Notes under the pieces: generated by a model | The model's input: only the letters and a program-made list of their open reading frames with translations | Database searches by the model: none | What the model was told of the DNA's origin: nothing | Position numbers and translations under genes: made by a program | Source: Porites lobata | Taxonomy: Eukaryota > Cnidaria > Anthozoa > Scleractinia > Poritidae | Direction: 5' to 3' | DNA: 64,000 nucleotides | NCBI GenBank assembly: GCA_942486035.1 | Contig: CALNXK010000021.1 | Span: 4,507,501-4,571,500, forward strand | Part shown: in pieces, positions 9,896 to 22,537 of the stretch | Position numbering within the stretch: the stretch's first letter is position 1 | Layout of the letters: each line of letters begins with the position of its first letter

Positions 9896-12365
9896 TATCT
9901 GAAAGAAACGATTAACAATTGATCCTCATTAAGCTAATGTCATCACCCAATAACAATCTGTTCTGACAAGCTTGTAAGGAAATAGATCTCTTTTCCTTAT
10001 CCAACTTTTTTCAAACTTCCCTCAAAAGGTAGACTGAGAGAAGTCTCTCCTTTTCTTCGAATTTAGTAAGGAGAGTGTATGTGTGCGCAAGCGTCGAGCG
10101 GCGAAGCCCGCCGGCGCAAAAAGACTAGCCCAGGAGAGCGGGGCCATCTCTAAGGTAAACAGCTAGGAAACTTTCCACCTACCACTCCCTAAGCCAATAT
10201 TTTGCCCTAAGTAAAAAGTAAGTGTTAATGTTGGCTTAGGGGAGGGGTAGGTGTGCAGTTTCCACGGGATGGATAATGATCCGGTAAACATCGGTTCACT
10301 GATCACTGCCAGTGTGACGTCACATAGAGTTTCGGGTCGCTTCTGCAAATTTGCTGCAAGGAACATCATAGTCATGGGAACAACAGAGGTTGGGGATAGG
10401 ATTAAAAGCCAGGCAAATATTGCTGTACATGGCTTATGTGAGCTTGGTTGTTGCTTTTATCTGCTTGTATAAACCGTTTTGGTATTTTGTGTTCGTAATT
10501 ATGTAATTTAGTTAATCTGGGTCGCGGGCTGTTTGCGGGATAGCCATCTTCTTTACGGGACCAGCATGGGCATAAAAAATTGGTTCATTTTTTCTTTAAA
10601 ATAGGCAACGTCTAGTCTCCAGAACAGGAGGTTTGATTCAGAGGTCACACACGTTTATATTCCATATATTCTTTCGCTAATTAAATCGACGGTACTTCTC
10701 ATCAATCCCTTCGAGTGTGGGCCTCTGTTTATTTCTGAACTCTCCACCAAATTCAGTAAAGCAAGTTTGATCGATTTTCTTCATCGATCGGCCTTTTAAA
10801 CCAGAAATAATGGCGAGCGCGAAAAATCGTTTTAACATTACAAAAACTGAGTGGCACCGTGGTGTAGTGGTCAAAGATGTGCAAAGATGAACAAGGTTCT
10901 CCTTCCGCGAAACAGTCTTCTGATTCTCAATTTGTACATTTTTTTAGTTATCAAAATCATCAGGCTTAGACTGGTAATTTTGTGACAGATCTACCAAATC
11001 CAAACTTAGGTGGCCCGCTACGTCGGGGCTGGGGGAGTACTCCCTTATATAAGCCATATACGTATGTGCCGCCCCAAAGGGTAACGTTTCAGTTCACTTA
11101 TCTTCAACTGGAGTTTTGAAAATATTAAAATAAAATACCATAACAAATGACCATGAAGATATTAAGTCAACCCGCATAGAAATTACTGGAGCGATGCCTG
11201 ATTCACTGAATATGATGTGTATGAAACAATTTACGAACACTTACAATAACAATTACGAATCAAAGTGCAGTCTTAAAGTGATGTCACTGTGGTGACCTCT
11301 ACAATACAGACACCAATCCTATACGGACCCTTTGCTCCGGCTCTCCTAACGGTGTCTAGCTACGTCCGTTGAAAGAATAGAGAGGAGAAGTGTGTGACGT
11401 CACGTTACCACGGTAGCACTATTTCTGGATGACAACAAAACCAACGACGACGGCGACGGCAAGGAGAACGGCAAAAAATAACAAACAACAACTTTGCACG
11501 TGCATCACGCTATTTTGTACATTCCTTTGCCATCGTTGCACCACTACGACATGAAACTTCCTAATTTCACGAGCTCGCTTTATGGAGTAGGTGAACACAA
11601 CACAAAAATTGTCGCTTTCTTTTTGTAAACTTAGATAACGTTAGATATGGTCCCAAAGAAAATTTCGCGAGGATTTGCCAAATTAAACGACAAGCTTGAA
11701 ATAGTGCGAATAGACTTTTAAGTGACTTTAGCTCTCTGTTGTCATCCAGAAATTTTGCTGCCTTGGCAAATTGACGTGAGGACTTCTCTCTATTCAAGTC
11801 AATTTTTAAAGTTTTAAAAGTTTGAACTTTCCGAGTTAAAGAGAAGCAAAGTTAAGTGCCTTGAGGTTTTAGCTACTAGGCCCAGTTAGAACACATATTA
11901 TAGCTAAACAATGTGATACTTCTAATAAAATCATAACAAATAGTAAAACGGCTGAGAGGTTTTAAGAACATTCAATACGGCTTGAAGCTTTTCGATTCAA
12001 AATCTCTTGTTATTGTTTATGTTAATGAAATAACAGAAGCGAGAACTTTTCCGTGTCGTCACTTAAATCCATCCAACCAGATAAAGAACACCATCAACGC
12101 GTGAAAATGTAAGAAATATTATGATCCCATTTACGTAATATTAGTGTTAAGTACTGTAAATACTGACGTAAAGCTTACATTTAAATAACTAAGCAATATT
12201 TCATCCAATGATCTAGACTCGACTTGGATTTGCTTGGATTTGGAAATGCCTCATTGAACTGACCCAGCAGAGCGAGCGATGGCAGGAATTAGGTTGAATC
12301 ATCGACTCTACTGCCTTACAATAAACTTTGCCTTGCAGTATTTTAATAAAAGAAGTTGTACCTAC
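9896..12365. other. Probable 5' intron/upstream region of gene A
   Basis: It lies between the candidate first exon (ending 12366) and the acceptor before the ATG. It contains an upstream block (about 11085-11260) homologous to 22405-22537 upstream of gene B, a possible tRNA-like fragment near 10855-10900, and a MITE fragment at about 11440-11600 of the family at 29261. No coding region is supported. Confidence 0.45.
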
Positions 12366-12520
12366 CTTTTGTAAAGCAAAAGGCCCACTGAAAGTAAGTG
12401 TAAGAACCTTTTTGTCGAATATTTCTCCACCGTCTGCACTTCCGCCTTGTTGTTGCGAACGGACTTAATGGCGCTGTTGGCCGAGAGGGCTTGGTACACT
12501 AAATTCCAGTTCTCACTCCC
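12366..12520 (-). other. Candidate non-coding first exon of TRIM gene A
   Basis: Homologous to 4212-4375 and more weakly to the blocks ending at 25605 and 51731. It ends at donor CAAAAG|GTAGGT on the minus strand. It is 2.5 kb upstream of the gene A ATG, which is itself preceded by an acceptor. The reading frame is not preserved among copies, supporting a 5' UTR exon. The upstream edge is arbitrary. Confidence 0.5.
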
Positions 12521-12579
12521 GAATATTTACTTCGGTCTCAGTGGTTTCCAGTCCTCTTTCCTGTTCACACTACGATATG

Positions 12580-12800
12580 TGACGCTCCAGTTTCTGCACT
12601 TTCAAGATCGGCGTGGTGCAGCTTCGATCAGTTACAGGGTGAATCGCGCCGAAATCACTGAGGGTTCTTATGCGTGAACTAGAGAGAACAAGCGCTAGCT
12701 CTCTCATTCTCTCTTGGTGTGAATAGAAGCCCTATCCGGTTTGGTATGGGAAGGTCCATAATAATAACCTATAGTTTCTGACCTCATTAAAAGAGGCCTT
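12580..12800 (-). promoter_or_regulatory. Conserved block upstream of gene A first exon
   Basis: It matches 4855-5045 closely, including the GAGAGAACAAG/CTCATTCTCTC inverted repeat and a GGTATGGGAAGGTCCATAA tract. It is a candidate promoter-proximal region by position only. Confidence 0.35.
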
Positions 12801-12837
12801 TCTCAGTATATGTTGAAAAAATATCGTGTGCCAACCT

Positions 12838-13375
12838 ATATTTTAGAGAGCAACTTAAGAGCCAATGTCTGTAATTTTCGAGAATCGGCTGACAGTCGTG
12901 AATTTTTTAATTTCTTCATATTTTGCCCAAATAATCTCTATAGTACACTAATTTCAAAAATCACCGTAAAACTTGTAACAGCTTTTTATTTTTTCATGAA
13001 TCAGGCAAAGTTTGAAAAACGCTAAATCGGCGCTCTTTCGAGTATGAAATTAGCGAAAATTGAGCATTTTCTTTGCGCTTGTACATAAAAACGGAATAAT
13101 ATCTCTCGATGAAATCAAGTCACAAAACAGACACACATTTTTACTTTATAATTCAGCAATTAACTTTAAATAAACCGTTTAAATGAGACTGTACCGGCTG
13201 CAAGAAGAAACACGGTTTCAGCACTTTTCAAACATGGCAAATTTGACCAAACTTCACCATCGTAAAAACCCAGTTGGTACATGGAATTTCAATATGAAAC
13301 GACAACTGTATTAAAGCATATCCTTTGCTGTTGTTTGTGTTAAAATATTTCTGGCGGCATTCCAAATGCGCACCG
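12838..13375. repeat. Left arm of a 5.3 kb inverted repeat
   Basis: About 0.5 kb here is the inverted counterpart of 17590-18135. The arms share tracts such as the AGAGCGCCGATTTAGCG region and are moderately diverged (roughly 80-85% by eye). The spacer is about 4.2 kb. The pair may be the termini of a large, internally degraded fold-back element. Confidence 0.65.
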
Positions 13376-14137
13376 TCGAGAGACCAAGACCTAAAGGGTA
13401 TTATTTTGACACCAGGAAAGGGTCAGGAAAGCGCGTGCAACAAGCAAGTTTTGACGCTTGGAATATTAATCCTTTCAAACATAAGTTACTTCGACATTTA
13501 AACCCTAGTCAGAGTTGTAACGGTTTCAGATTATATTTCGGCGTTTCTGTTCGGTTTAACATGATTCCTTTCAACTGATTTTTGCGATAACCGTAATGAA
13601 GAGACACGAATACGCAGTTCAAATCACAGTTCGTAGGGGGGAATATTGTCGAAATACTCGCTTGCTATAGTTTTAATCGTATTGAAACCTTAAAATCAGA
13701 AAAGTTATTTACTTACCTGAACTTAAATGCTAGACGGGGTCACAGTACCGCTAACTAAATTCTGCATCAAGGCAGAATCAAAGTTAAGTTTGTGTATGTT
13801 TTCAATCTGTCAACACGAGGGAAGATGACATTCCGGAAGTGCGTGACGCGTAACGCGCCGGCAAAGAAATTCCTGGTATAAGTGTCTTACGGTGCAAGTC
13901 TTTGATGCCTGTTCGTATAGCACCTCGCACATATTCAAACTTGGTTTGTGGCGCCTGTGGCCCCAGTAATGCTGAATGTATTGCGATCATAGAAAAGATG
14001 TCGCGATCGTGAGTCACTTGGTATGTTCCTGACTTGTTAGTCACGTGAGTATGTAGGGCAATAACCAAACATCGACCCTACCATGCTAATGATAAAAGTA
14101 AAGTTTTCTGCATTTAGGTTAGGTGACCTTTGTTTGA
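13376..14137. other. Spacer sequence, no gene seen
   Basis: No supported coding region or repeat was recognised. Confidence 0.3.
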
Positions 14138-14385
14138 TCCACAAAATTGGCGCATGAAAATAAGAGTTTTTCCTCACCACCGCTAAATGTTTGGTTCCCG
14201 GTGGCGGTGCAACAAATCACGTGGTACCGTTCCAGATCAGGCTACTGGCTGCTCATAGAGGGGTCCATAAAGGCACATTGATTGATGACTCTGTATGGCC
14301 TGAAGAAAATGATTTACGGAGACGTTTTCTGAGCGACGAAGGTGCAGCTTTTACACTCCTTTTTCGTTTCGAAAATGGACGAGCA
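14138..14385. repeat. Direct repeat unit 1 (about 245 bp)
   Basis: It starts GATCCACAAAATTGG and is repeated in the same orientation at 14753-15000, with about 85-90% identity by eye. Reading frames do not stay aligned across the copies. It is likely a duplicated transposon end. Confidence 0.65.
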
Positions 14386-14752
14386 CGCGAGCGAAGCGAG
14401 CGCGCGAGAGATATCCCCTTGCGCTAATGGTCAATAAATCCCCTGCGGTTTTTATTTTCATACGCGAAATTGACGATCTCCAAAGAGAAAATAGATCGAC
14501 GATCTCTAAAGAAAAAGTAGAGGGACTGTGAATAGGCTACGAAGGTGCTTGCTATTATTTTAGTGAACTTTACAACAGGTCTCAGGTGACTATGCTAACG
14601 TTATGAAAAGTCTACTTAGCGTGTTTAAGTTTAGCTCTGGCAGGAGGAGGAGATGGGTGGGTTGGTTGGCATTGGGTTCTCCATTAAGATCAACCCTATA
14701 CATACAAAAATTCATGTCTTTATCACTGCATTTAGACCTAGCAGACTGTTTG

Positions 14753-15000
14753 ATCCACAAAATTGGCCATGAAAATAAAAGTTTTTCCTCACCACCGCTA
14801 AATGTTTGGTTCCGGGTGGCGGAGCACAAATCACGTTGTACCGTTCCAGAACAGCCTGCTGTCTGCTTATTTAAAAGGGGTCCGTAAGGGCACATTAATT
14901 GATGACTCTGCGCGGCCTGAAGAAAATGATATACGCAGACGTTTTCTGAGCGACGAAGGTGCAGCCTTCACACTTCTTTTTCTTTTCGAAAATGGCCACG
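14753..15000. repeat. Direct repeat unit 2 (about 245 bp)
   Basis: Second copy of the unit at 14138-14385, separated by about 370 bases. Both run through the same CTGAGCGACGAAGGTGCAGC tract and end in a Ser/Arg-coding-like low-complexity stretch. Confidence 0.65.
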
Positions 15001-15099
15001 GACTTCTCTCCTCGCTCCTTTCTGCTAGGCGGTCGTTTTTGCCTGAGGGATACCACCACGAAGGAGTTTTAGGAGGTGGACATTGGGGGGTACCCAATA

Positions 15100-15180
15100 C
15101 TGCAATACCGTAAGAAAAAATGGCAAATACCGAAATACCGCGTCGAAAATCGTCTAAATACCGATACCGCATATTTTAAT
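15100..15180. repeat. ATACCG motif cluster, left
   Basis: Five ATACCG hexamers within about 70 bases (for example 15105, 15127, 15135, 15158), often as AATACCGCA or AAATACCGA. A second same-orientation cluster occurs at 16045-16215. Confidence 0.55.
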
Positions 15181-15732
15181 CACATTCATAATCGGTTCCG
15201 CATACTAAAAGGGTGCTTCCATCTAGCGCGTTTAATTATCTCAGGCATTTATGCACCAGATGTCCATGCTTTTTTAATATTTTGGTAGTTGGCAAATTTT
15301 TGGCAAATTTTCACTGAAAAGAACCTTTTGGTAGGTCGACCCAACAGCTAACTAACTCCAATGAAAATAACTCTTGAAAGCGCGAAAAAAAACAAACAAA
15401 CAAACTAACTAACTAACCAAAACCCTTTCCACGCACGTTCAGTGCGAGTTTGGATGAGTCTATAGTCTAGTATGTTAGTATCTCAGGGGTCAACTATCTC
15501 GACTGTCTCACACGCCGCGCCGGTAACAGGCAAACTTACCAGATTTTCTTTTTTAACTTTATAAGGCGTTTTTCAATTCTCGAAACCCGACATCTAAACT
15601 TACTCTTGTTGCGATAATGCTCGCCTCCTTCGCCCTCTTCATATAATATTGCCACACAGTCAATGATGACCACACCGTCTTCGCCGTCTCAGCGACCTCA
15701 GCTATTGTGAAAAAACGTGTAAGACCTCGAAC

Positions 15733-15819
15733 CTACACAGCCGTTTTTAGTGTCGTCACGTAACGCTCCTCCCCACTGGGGAGGAGCGTTGCGTGACGAC
15801 ACTAAAAACGGCTGTGTAG
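15733..15819. repeat. 87-base nearly perfect palindrome
   Basis: Two 43-base arms around a single central base pair with one mismatch (T/C in the CACGTAACGCT/AGCGTTGCGTG part). The ends are CTACACAGCC/GGCTGTGTAG. It is a minimal fold-back MITE and lies between the two ATACCG clusters. Confidence 0.75.
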
Positions 15820-16044
15820 CAGACCGGCACACGTAGCCTGGTAAGGTAACTTGAGGCGACTCATTGTCACTGGATGCAACAACAATCACATTGTATATTA
15901 TCGACCATTAACTGTCACAAAATGACCCACAATGGTTTAATCATTTACCGTTATGTCTCAAGACTTCTCAATATTAACTTTTATTGACCTTTATGTCCTA
16001 CTGTGTTTAGTTTTGCGTATTGTATCGAAAGGAAAGCGCAAATA

Positions 16045-16215
16045 AACGGTACCGTAATACCGTGAACAATCTTATTTCACCGAACACCGTCAGCCAAAAT
16101 GATGATAAACCGCATACCGCAGAGCTAGATGATACCGCAATGCCGCACGTTAAAATTAAAATTACCGAAATACCGCATGAAAAAAAGCCCAATACCGCAA
16201 TACCACAGGTCACTG
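16045..16215. repeat. ATACCG motif cluster, right
   Basis: At least seven ATACCG hexamers, plus close variants such as ATGCCG and ACACCG, in about 160 bases, in the same orientation as the left cluster 0.9 kb away. It could be motif-rich termini of one element or binding-site arrays. Confidence 0.55.
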
Positions 16216-16249
16216 CAGGTGCAGACTTAGCGAAAAGGGCATTCTCCAT

Positions 16250-17589
16250 CTGAAATTTAAATCGACATGAAAGGCTATTGTCAGCCTTTTATCTCTTTTC
16301 CGCGCAACGTATTTGGTTAAAAGATGATAAGTAAAATGGCTGAGGCATTTTAACGTATTTTTTCATTTAGGCGTCGGATTTTGACGTTATGAAAAAAAAA
16401 CTTGTCAGTGAATTGGTTTATTTTCTAGCCTGCGAAAGAGTGCCAGGGGGTAGTGGCGGAGAGAGCCAGGTGACTATTCCTTTATTCAGGCGGGAGTTAG
16501 CATGTACGTGCATTCTGGTCTAACGCCATAATGTGTAGACTGGCCTTTAATGGGCGGGGATCAGATCGTCAGCAGCAGGTTGAGGTCTAGCCAGAAGATA
16601 CCCTTGCTGCAGAGGAGCAAAGCAATACTACTTTCAGTAATTTAAACATGTTAAATACTTTTATTTCGCTCATCTCATTGTCCATTGTCGATTTGTGGTT
16701 TTTCAGGAATGTTCTTTTGCGGAGCATTGGCCAATTTTTCTTTAAACAGTTTTACTCGTTTCCATTTCCCTGCTCTACCTTCATGTTGCATATGGCGTAA
16801 GTGTGTACCTAAAGCCCTCAATTCATACTGAGGAGATCGACAGACAAGTCTATACCCCAAGCGGGGTTAAGATTAGTTTATTACAATCAAAGGCTCAGAA
16901 GGCTAAGTGCAAATAAAAGAAAACTAGTGTGTAAAGTTTTGAAGACTCTGCTTACTCTATTTGTTTTCTTTCTCCGTTTGAGTTTCGGCTTGTACATCCT
17001 AAAATCAAGTTTTAATAGTTCGACATGTTTTGGGGAATATTCAATATAAAAATAATAATAAAAAACAGTGTTAATTGTCATTTTATTTTTCTTGTACACT
17101 CGTGCGATGATTTATCCTTGTCTGTACAGTTGCGTGACAAGACTCAAATCACACACGGGCTTTCATCACGCAACACAGGGTTTAGTCCGCGGCTAAACGG
17201 CTAAACGCACACGACGGAAAATTTCAGTAAACTGCGGCCACTTGCAGTTGAAACGACTGTGGTAAGTAAATTCTTATAGATCTCGTATCTCATTTAGAGC
17301 TAGCAAGCCGTTTCTAGCGGCTTTATTTTAGGTGCAGAAACTCGAGGTCAATATTTACACTCAACACGAAATTAGCAGCGTTGTCTTTTTCAGCTACTTG
17401 CGTGCAATCAAATGCAGTGTTAATCTACTTAGTTCTTTTTTATAACCATCAAATTGAAAAGTGTTTTTCAAAAGATATTAAGAGCTTCCCGTAATGTGCC
17501 CCTCATAAAAGAAGCTAAGTATGCAAAGACGTTTGTGTGCCTACACTCGCGGCTAGTTTGTTGCAGCGTTCCAACGTGCGAAACTACCC
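16250..17589. other. Spacer sequence, no gene seen
   Basis: No coding region is supported. Short open frames here have no recognisable domains. Confidence 0.35.
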
Positions 17590-18135
17590 TGCACGTTTCG
17601 GTGTCTCAGTGACGCACTTTTGTAATGCCGCCAAAAATTTTTTAACACAGGAAACGGTAAAGGATGTGCTTTATAATAGTGTTTGTTTCATGTTGAAACT
17701 CTGTGTACCAATTAGGTTTTTTCGATGGTGAAGTTAGCTCAAATTTGCCATTTTTGAAGAGAGCCGAAATCGTGTTTCTTCTTGCGACCGACACAGTCAC
17801 ATTTAAATAGCTTATCTGAAGATAATTGCTGAATTATAAAGTACAAGTTTGTGTTTGCTTTGTGACTTGATTTCATTGAGAGATATCATCCCCTTTTTAT
17901 GTACCAGCGCGAAGAAAATGCCTGATTTTCGCTAATTTCGTACTCGAAAGAGCGCCGATTTAGCGTTTTTTAAACTTTGCCCGATTCTGGAAAAAATAAA
18001 AAGCCGTTACAAGTTTTAATGTGATTTTTGAAATAAGTGTACTATAGAGATTATTTGGGCAAAATATGAAGGAATTCAAAAATTCACGACTGTCGATCGA
18101 TTTTCGAAAATTACAGACATTGGCTCTTAAAACTC
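17590..18135. repeat. Right arm of a 5.3 kb inverted repeat
   Basis: Inverted counterpart of 12838-13375. The arm runs from the GTAATGCCGCC tract (left arm: GGCGGCATTCC) to the CAGACATTGGCTCTTAA tract. Confidence 0.65.
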
Positions 18136-18275
18136 ACAGCTACCTCTCCCGCCAAATACAGCTGCTTTACATTCACTGCAAATACAAACTCTCTTCTTCA
18201 CTGCGTTACAAAATCTTAAAATTTAGCCCGCACAAAAATTCACGGTATCTAATAGTTTGATGGTCTTCACACGTG

Positions 18276-19140
18276 TAATAATCGTTAAAATTGGTACAGA
18301 GGAATCCGGCTTATACGGACACCAAGGCGACATGCCCTAATGTCCGTATTAGTAAAGCAGGCTCTCAGAAAAAAAGGCAGGGTTACATGTTTTATCGCGG
18401 ATGTGAATACTACTGAAAGCAGACATTTTTTACGAGAAAACGATGTTTTATTTCTTAACTGTAACCACTGGTATAACAAGTTCATTCTAGAGAAATCTCA
18501 CAGTCATTCATCAAAGTTTATTATATTCCATTACCTTTTAAGAATTAAGCGAGCCAGTGATTTTAGAAAAAAATTTATAGCCTTTTCATCAGGACAGACG
18601 AAACTGCCCGTAATAAACAGGTGACCAATGCATATATTGCATGTATTGTATATATTTTTTCCACTGTTTATATTGCACTCTGCTACAGTATAAAAGTGCA
18701 AGTCGAAATTACCAAATATGGCGTGTTATTTTATTTTTATCAAAGATGCAACATTATCATAGTTCTCACTAAGCCTTAATTTTGAAACTTCTACAGAAAT
18801 GCACAACAAATAAAATAATAAAAATACTAATTTTGTGCAATTAATTACGTAATTGATGGCACTTGTAATCATATGTGCACTAAATAAATCAGTAGGAAAA
18901 GATCCGTTGAATGAAATGACCACATGTAGCCAAAAATCGATTTGTCTAGATCTATAGCCTAGACAAGCAAACATGTGCATATTTACTAAACACTCTTACA
19001 TATGGATAATTACACCTAACAACTCCTAATCTCATCTCAATCAAAAATAGACCAAAAAAAACTAAGACTGAGAGAATTTTAGAATATTCGGTTTAAGCCA
19101 CCCCCTCAACCACCCACCCAGTCGAGAGCTATGACCTCTC
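18276..19140. repeat. Duplicated 3' flank of TRIM gene B
   Basis: Homologous to 5601-6500 downstream of gene A, starting at GGACACCAAGGCGACATGCC and running to within 150 bases of the gene B stop. It supports an A/B tandem duplication including downstream sequence. Confidence 0.7.
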
Positions 19141-19283
19141 TTATTTCTTTCTCGGTAAGACTGTTGAATGAGGAAAGAAAAGTAATGCCAATATGTAGAC
19201 AACAAAACCGTTTCTTTTGTTTGTAGTTTCCTCTGCAGCTTTAAATCATGAGTGTCCTCGGAAAATCAGCTTTTTCTCCCACT

Positions 19284-22205
19284 CTAGGGAGAACACCGTG
19301 TAACTTTTACAGCAAAAGGGCTGCCTTTGATGTGAGCGCCTCTCAAGCACACGGACAATGTGTACTGACCTGACCCCTCCTGACCACCACATATTAATAT
19401 GAAACTCGTGAACTTTTGATCAGGGACAGTATATTCTGCTAAGTACGTCCCGTTGTCATTGTCTTTTACATCCACCTTAACTTCGTATTCTCCCTTATTT
19501 AGTTTCACCGCGTAAACGTCGCCACCTCGCTTGCGTTGACGGCTTTGGCTGTCGCGAGAAGTAATAGTGAATTTTGCCTTCCTTCCAAGGTTTGCACTTT
19601 TTATTCCCAAGCCAGTCGCAGTGGTGTTTGCTGCACAAGTTGATCTGTCACTGATGTCGCCTGCGCTCCGCCGGATAGCTTTCTCTATACTCTTGCCAAA
19701 TGTAAAACCCGCCATGCCAAAAAAGAACTAAAAGAGTTCATTGCAGTCAGTTAAAAAATATACAATTTTCAATAACAAACGATCTACGACTTTTTTGTCA
19801 GTAGTTGCGTTGTTTAAAACTTTTACTTCAGTGCGGCGACAACTAGATTTCAGATTTACAATCTTCGAGTTGGTTCAGAGCTCCTTTTTAAAAGTTAAAG
19901 GTGTATTTCAAGGGAGTGACATCATCATGAGGGACGGGCTGAAAAGCAAAAGGATTCACCATCTATCTTCTCACTGTACCCCTAAGAGTCTTGGAGGGGG
20001 CGAGAGGCCTTTTTACATCTAGTGAATTTCTCTGCTGAGGGGACAAATTCAATAAGTTCACGTTAATTCATTAAGAAACGGTCCAGATAGCTATTGTTTT
20101 CAACTCTTGTGATTGGTCAAAATCTTTTAACACAGAAAAACACCCTTTCAAAGTGGAGTGTAAATGCATTTTATTGCGTAAACGGCTTTCATGTAGGTTT
20201 ATGCATTCTCTGTGTATAAATGAGAACATTCCTATGTGGGGAAAGCACCGTTGCCGCATAACAAAAGAAATTGCTATCCACCTTACCCGGATCATTACTT
20301 AAAGTTTTTCTCCTGTACAATATTTTTCTCTTGTAACAGTCGACGCCTCAGTTTAGCATTAAGTTCTAGTATTCTATCTAGAAACAAACAAAAAAGGTCA
20401 GTTAAAACTTCGATTTGGGCCAACCATAATTATGAGGTTTGTCTTAAGAAATGAACGTCACGATCAACTATTTCTGTAAAATATATTGATTAGTTCAACT
20501 TTTGTCACAATATGGAACAATGAAACGTGAAAGGCACCTTGTGCTTAACGTTCAGAACCGCCTCAAAGATGAAAGGATCAGTCATATTTACTTTATATAT
20601 TCACACCTCATCAGGAAACAAACGTTAACAAGAACCACTACAAATTACCTGACCGAAATTCATCTCAAATTGGTTGATACTAAGCAATGTTATCCTCGGG
20701 AACCCAACAGAAATCTGAACGGGATAGAAAATTATATTGTCTGGCCATGAACTGTTGCTAGAACTGAAACAGTTATTGAAATCTCACCTTTTCGTCCTGT
20801 GTAAACTCGGGTAAAAACTGGGCCTCCGGTTCAAGCAGCAAAGAGTAGCTTTCATGATTGGTCTCCAAAGTGGACACTATGGCCGGCCTATTGAGAAGAA
20901 AGTTAACATCGCTAGGAGATTGTATGGAGGACTTTGCTTGTTCAACTGCACTCTTTAAACATGCTTTGTTTAATCGAAAACGTTCTAGCTGCCCCGTGAG
21001 GATGGATTCCTTGGATTGATGTAGACTGACCAACTTAGCCAGTAGAACTTGCTCTCGGCGATTTATTGCGTCACGAAGCTATAAGAAACAAACACACTCA
21101 CATATTCCCGAAACTTCTCCAAAGCTAATATAACTTGCATGCTGCCCCTCAGCAGCCTGATATTTGAAAACTAATAACAATATGATCCCTCACTGATGCT
21201 TTTATTTTAATATTAGCAGCAGTTTAGCAGTTAGTGTTATTCCAAAGTTAATCATTTTGCGGGAGGTCTACTTCTTCGTATACGTATCTAGTTCAGTGTT
21301 TCGAATCACTGACTTCTGCATGTCACTTGAGTGCATTTAAAATTATTCTTTATCTCAGTAACTGCTAGCATAAACCGTTTTTCATTTTTTGATCATGTTA
21401 CTCGTAAGTCGTTCTTGTAATCCCAGGAAATTTTTGCTGCTTCGATTTCATTCGAACTAATAACGAAGACATGCCTTACTTGTTGAAAATACTCTTGAAT
21501 TTCATCATTCCTTTCTTCGCAAGCCTCCTTCATAGAAACACTTGCTCTCAACACTTGACCTTCAGCAGCTTTAATCTTTTCGACTTGAGAGCTGGCTTTG
21601 GTGACAAGCGCCTCCATCTCCTGTCGGTATTTTGAAGCAGCTTCAGCTACAGTTACACAGTTGTGCCCGCTATGATTAAGGGCGTAACAGTCTCTACAAA
21701 TAACACGACCACAATCTTGGTCAAAAAATCGGAATTGATCGTTATGTTCTGGACAGAGAACAGATACAGAAGCCAGTTGAGGGTTTGCTTTCAGCTCCTC
21801 GAGGGAAACAACCCGGTGGTCACGACTTGTTTTGCTGCGTTTATGAAACTGAGCCGCAGTTTTGCACATATTTTCTTTGCAGTCAAGGCAACAGAAATTG
21901 GCAGGGTGTTTCTCATCACAAGCTTCACATTCGTGAGAGCCGACATGACCTGTATTTTCAGCATGTTGTTTGGGTGCCGTTTCGTTCACGATGTCCAGTA
22001 ATGCAAAATTCTTTAACAGACCATGGACTCCAGAAGGAACGGCAACTGGATTTCTGCATTTGGGACAACCAATGGTGTTACCACGGAGTAACCTTTCCAA
22101 ACAACACGAGCAGAAGCTGTGTCCACAACTCAGCATCCGAGGACATTTGCTTAGGTCATTGTAACGTTCAAAACAGATTGAACACTCCGGTCCCTTGGAT
22201 GCCAT
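19284..22205 (-). CDS. TRIM45-like RING/B-box/filamin protein, gene B (intact)
   Basis: Probable E3 ubiquitin ligase, about 486 residues. Coding exons: 21480-22205 (RING, B-boxes, first coiled coil), 20788-21078 (coiled coil) and 19284-19727 (filamin). Junctions: CAA|GTAAGG to TATAG|CTT, and AAG|GTGAGA to TTTTAG|TTC; both introns are phase 0 (401 and 1060 bases). RING ligands: C8, C11, C27, H29, C32, C35, C47, C50. The filamin repeat ends with the family signature LRGAHIKGSPFAVKV and the protein stops soon after. Unlike A, D and E, whose coiled coil and filamin share one exon, B has an extra intron between them. The exon 3 acceptor is my least certain junction; the joined sequence aligns with the FxPKLxFD tract of D and E. 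An acceptor 3 bases before the ATG implies a non-coding first exon (candidate at 25605). Confidence 0.8.
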
Positions 22206-22404
22206 TTTCTATAATAGATAAATAGTAAAAAAAAAATTCACATTTGGGAATTTCGAGGTAATTTTCACTGAACGATAAAAGAATGAGAAAAAGCAATCTC
22301 TCAAATTTGCCACGTTTTTGTCGACCCTCTTAAGCATTATTTTCGCTGGCAGAGAAACGTTTTCACAAAAATTGTACATCATATTGCCATACTGTTACGC
22401 AAAG

Positions 22405-22537
22405 AGCAACGTTTCAGATCACTTATCTTCAACTGGAGTTTTGAAAAATTAAAATAAAATACCATAACAGATGACCAAAGAGAGCAATAGCTGATTCACT
22501 GAATATGATGTATATGAAACAATTTACGAACACTTAG
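22405..22537. repeat. Conserved upstream block of gene B
   Basis: Matches about 11090-11260 upstream of gene A (CACTTATCTTCAACTGGAG and CTGATTCACTGAATATGATG tracts). It is inside the inferred 5' intron of both genes. Retention shows shared duplication; function is unproven. Confidence 0.5.

Noticed and set aside
21785..22225. 146-residue plus-strand frame opposite gene B exon 1
   Set aside because: It is the antisense shadow of the conserved RING/B-box coding sequence.
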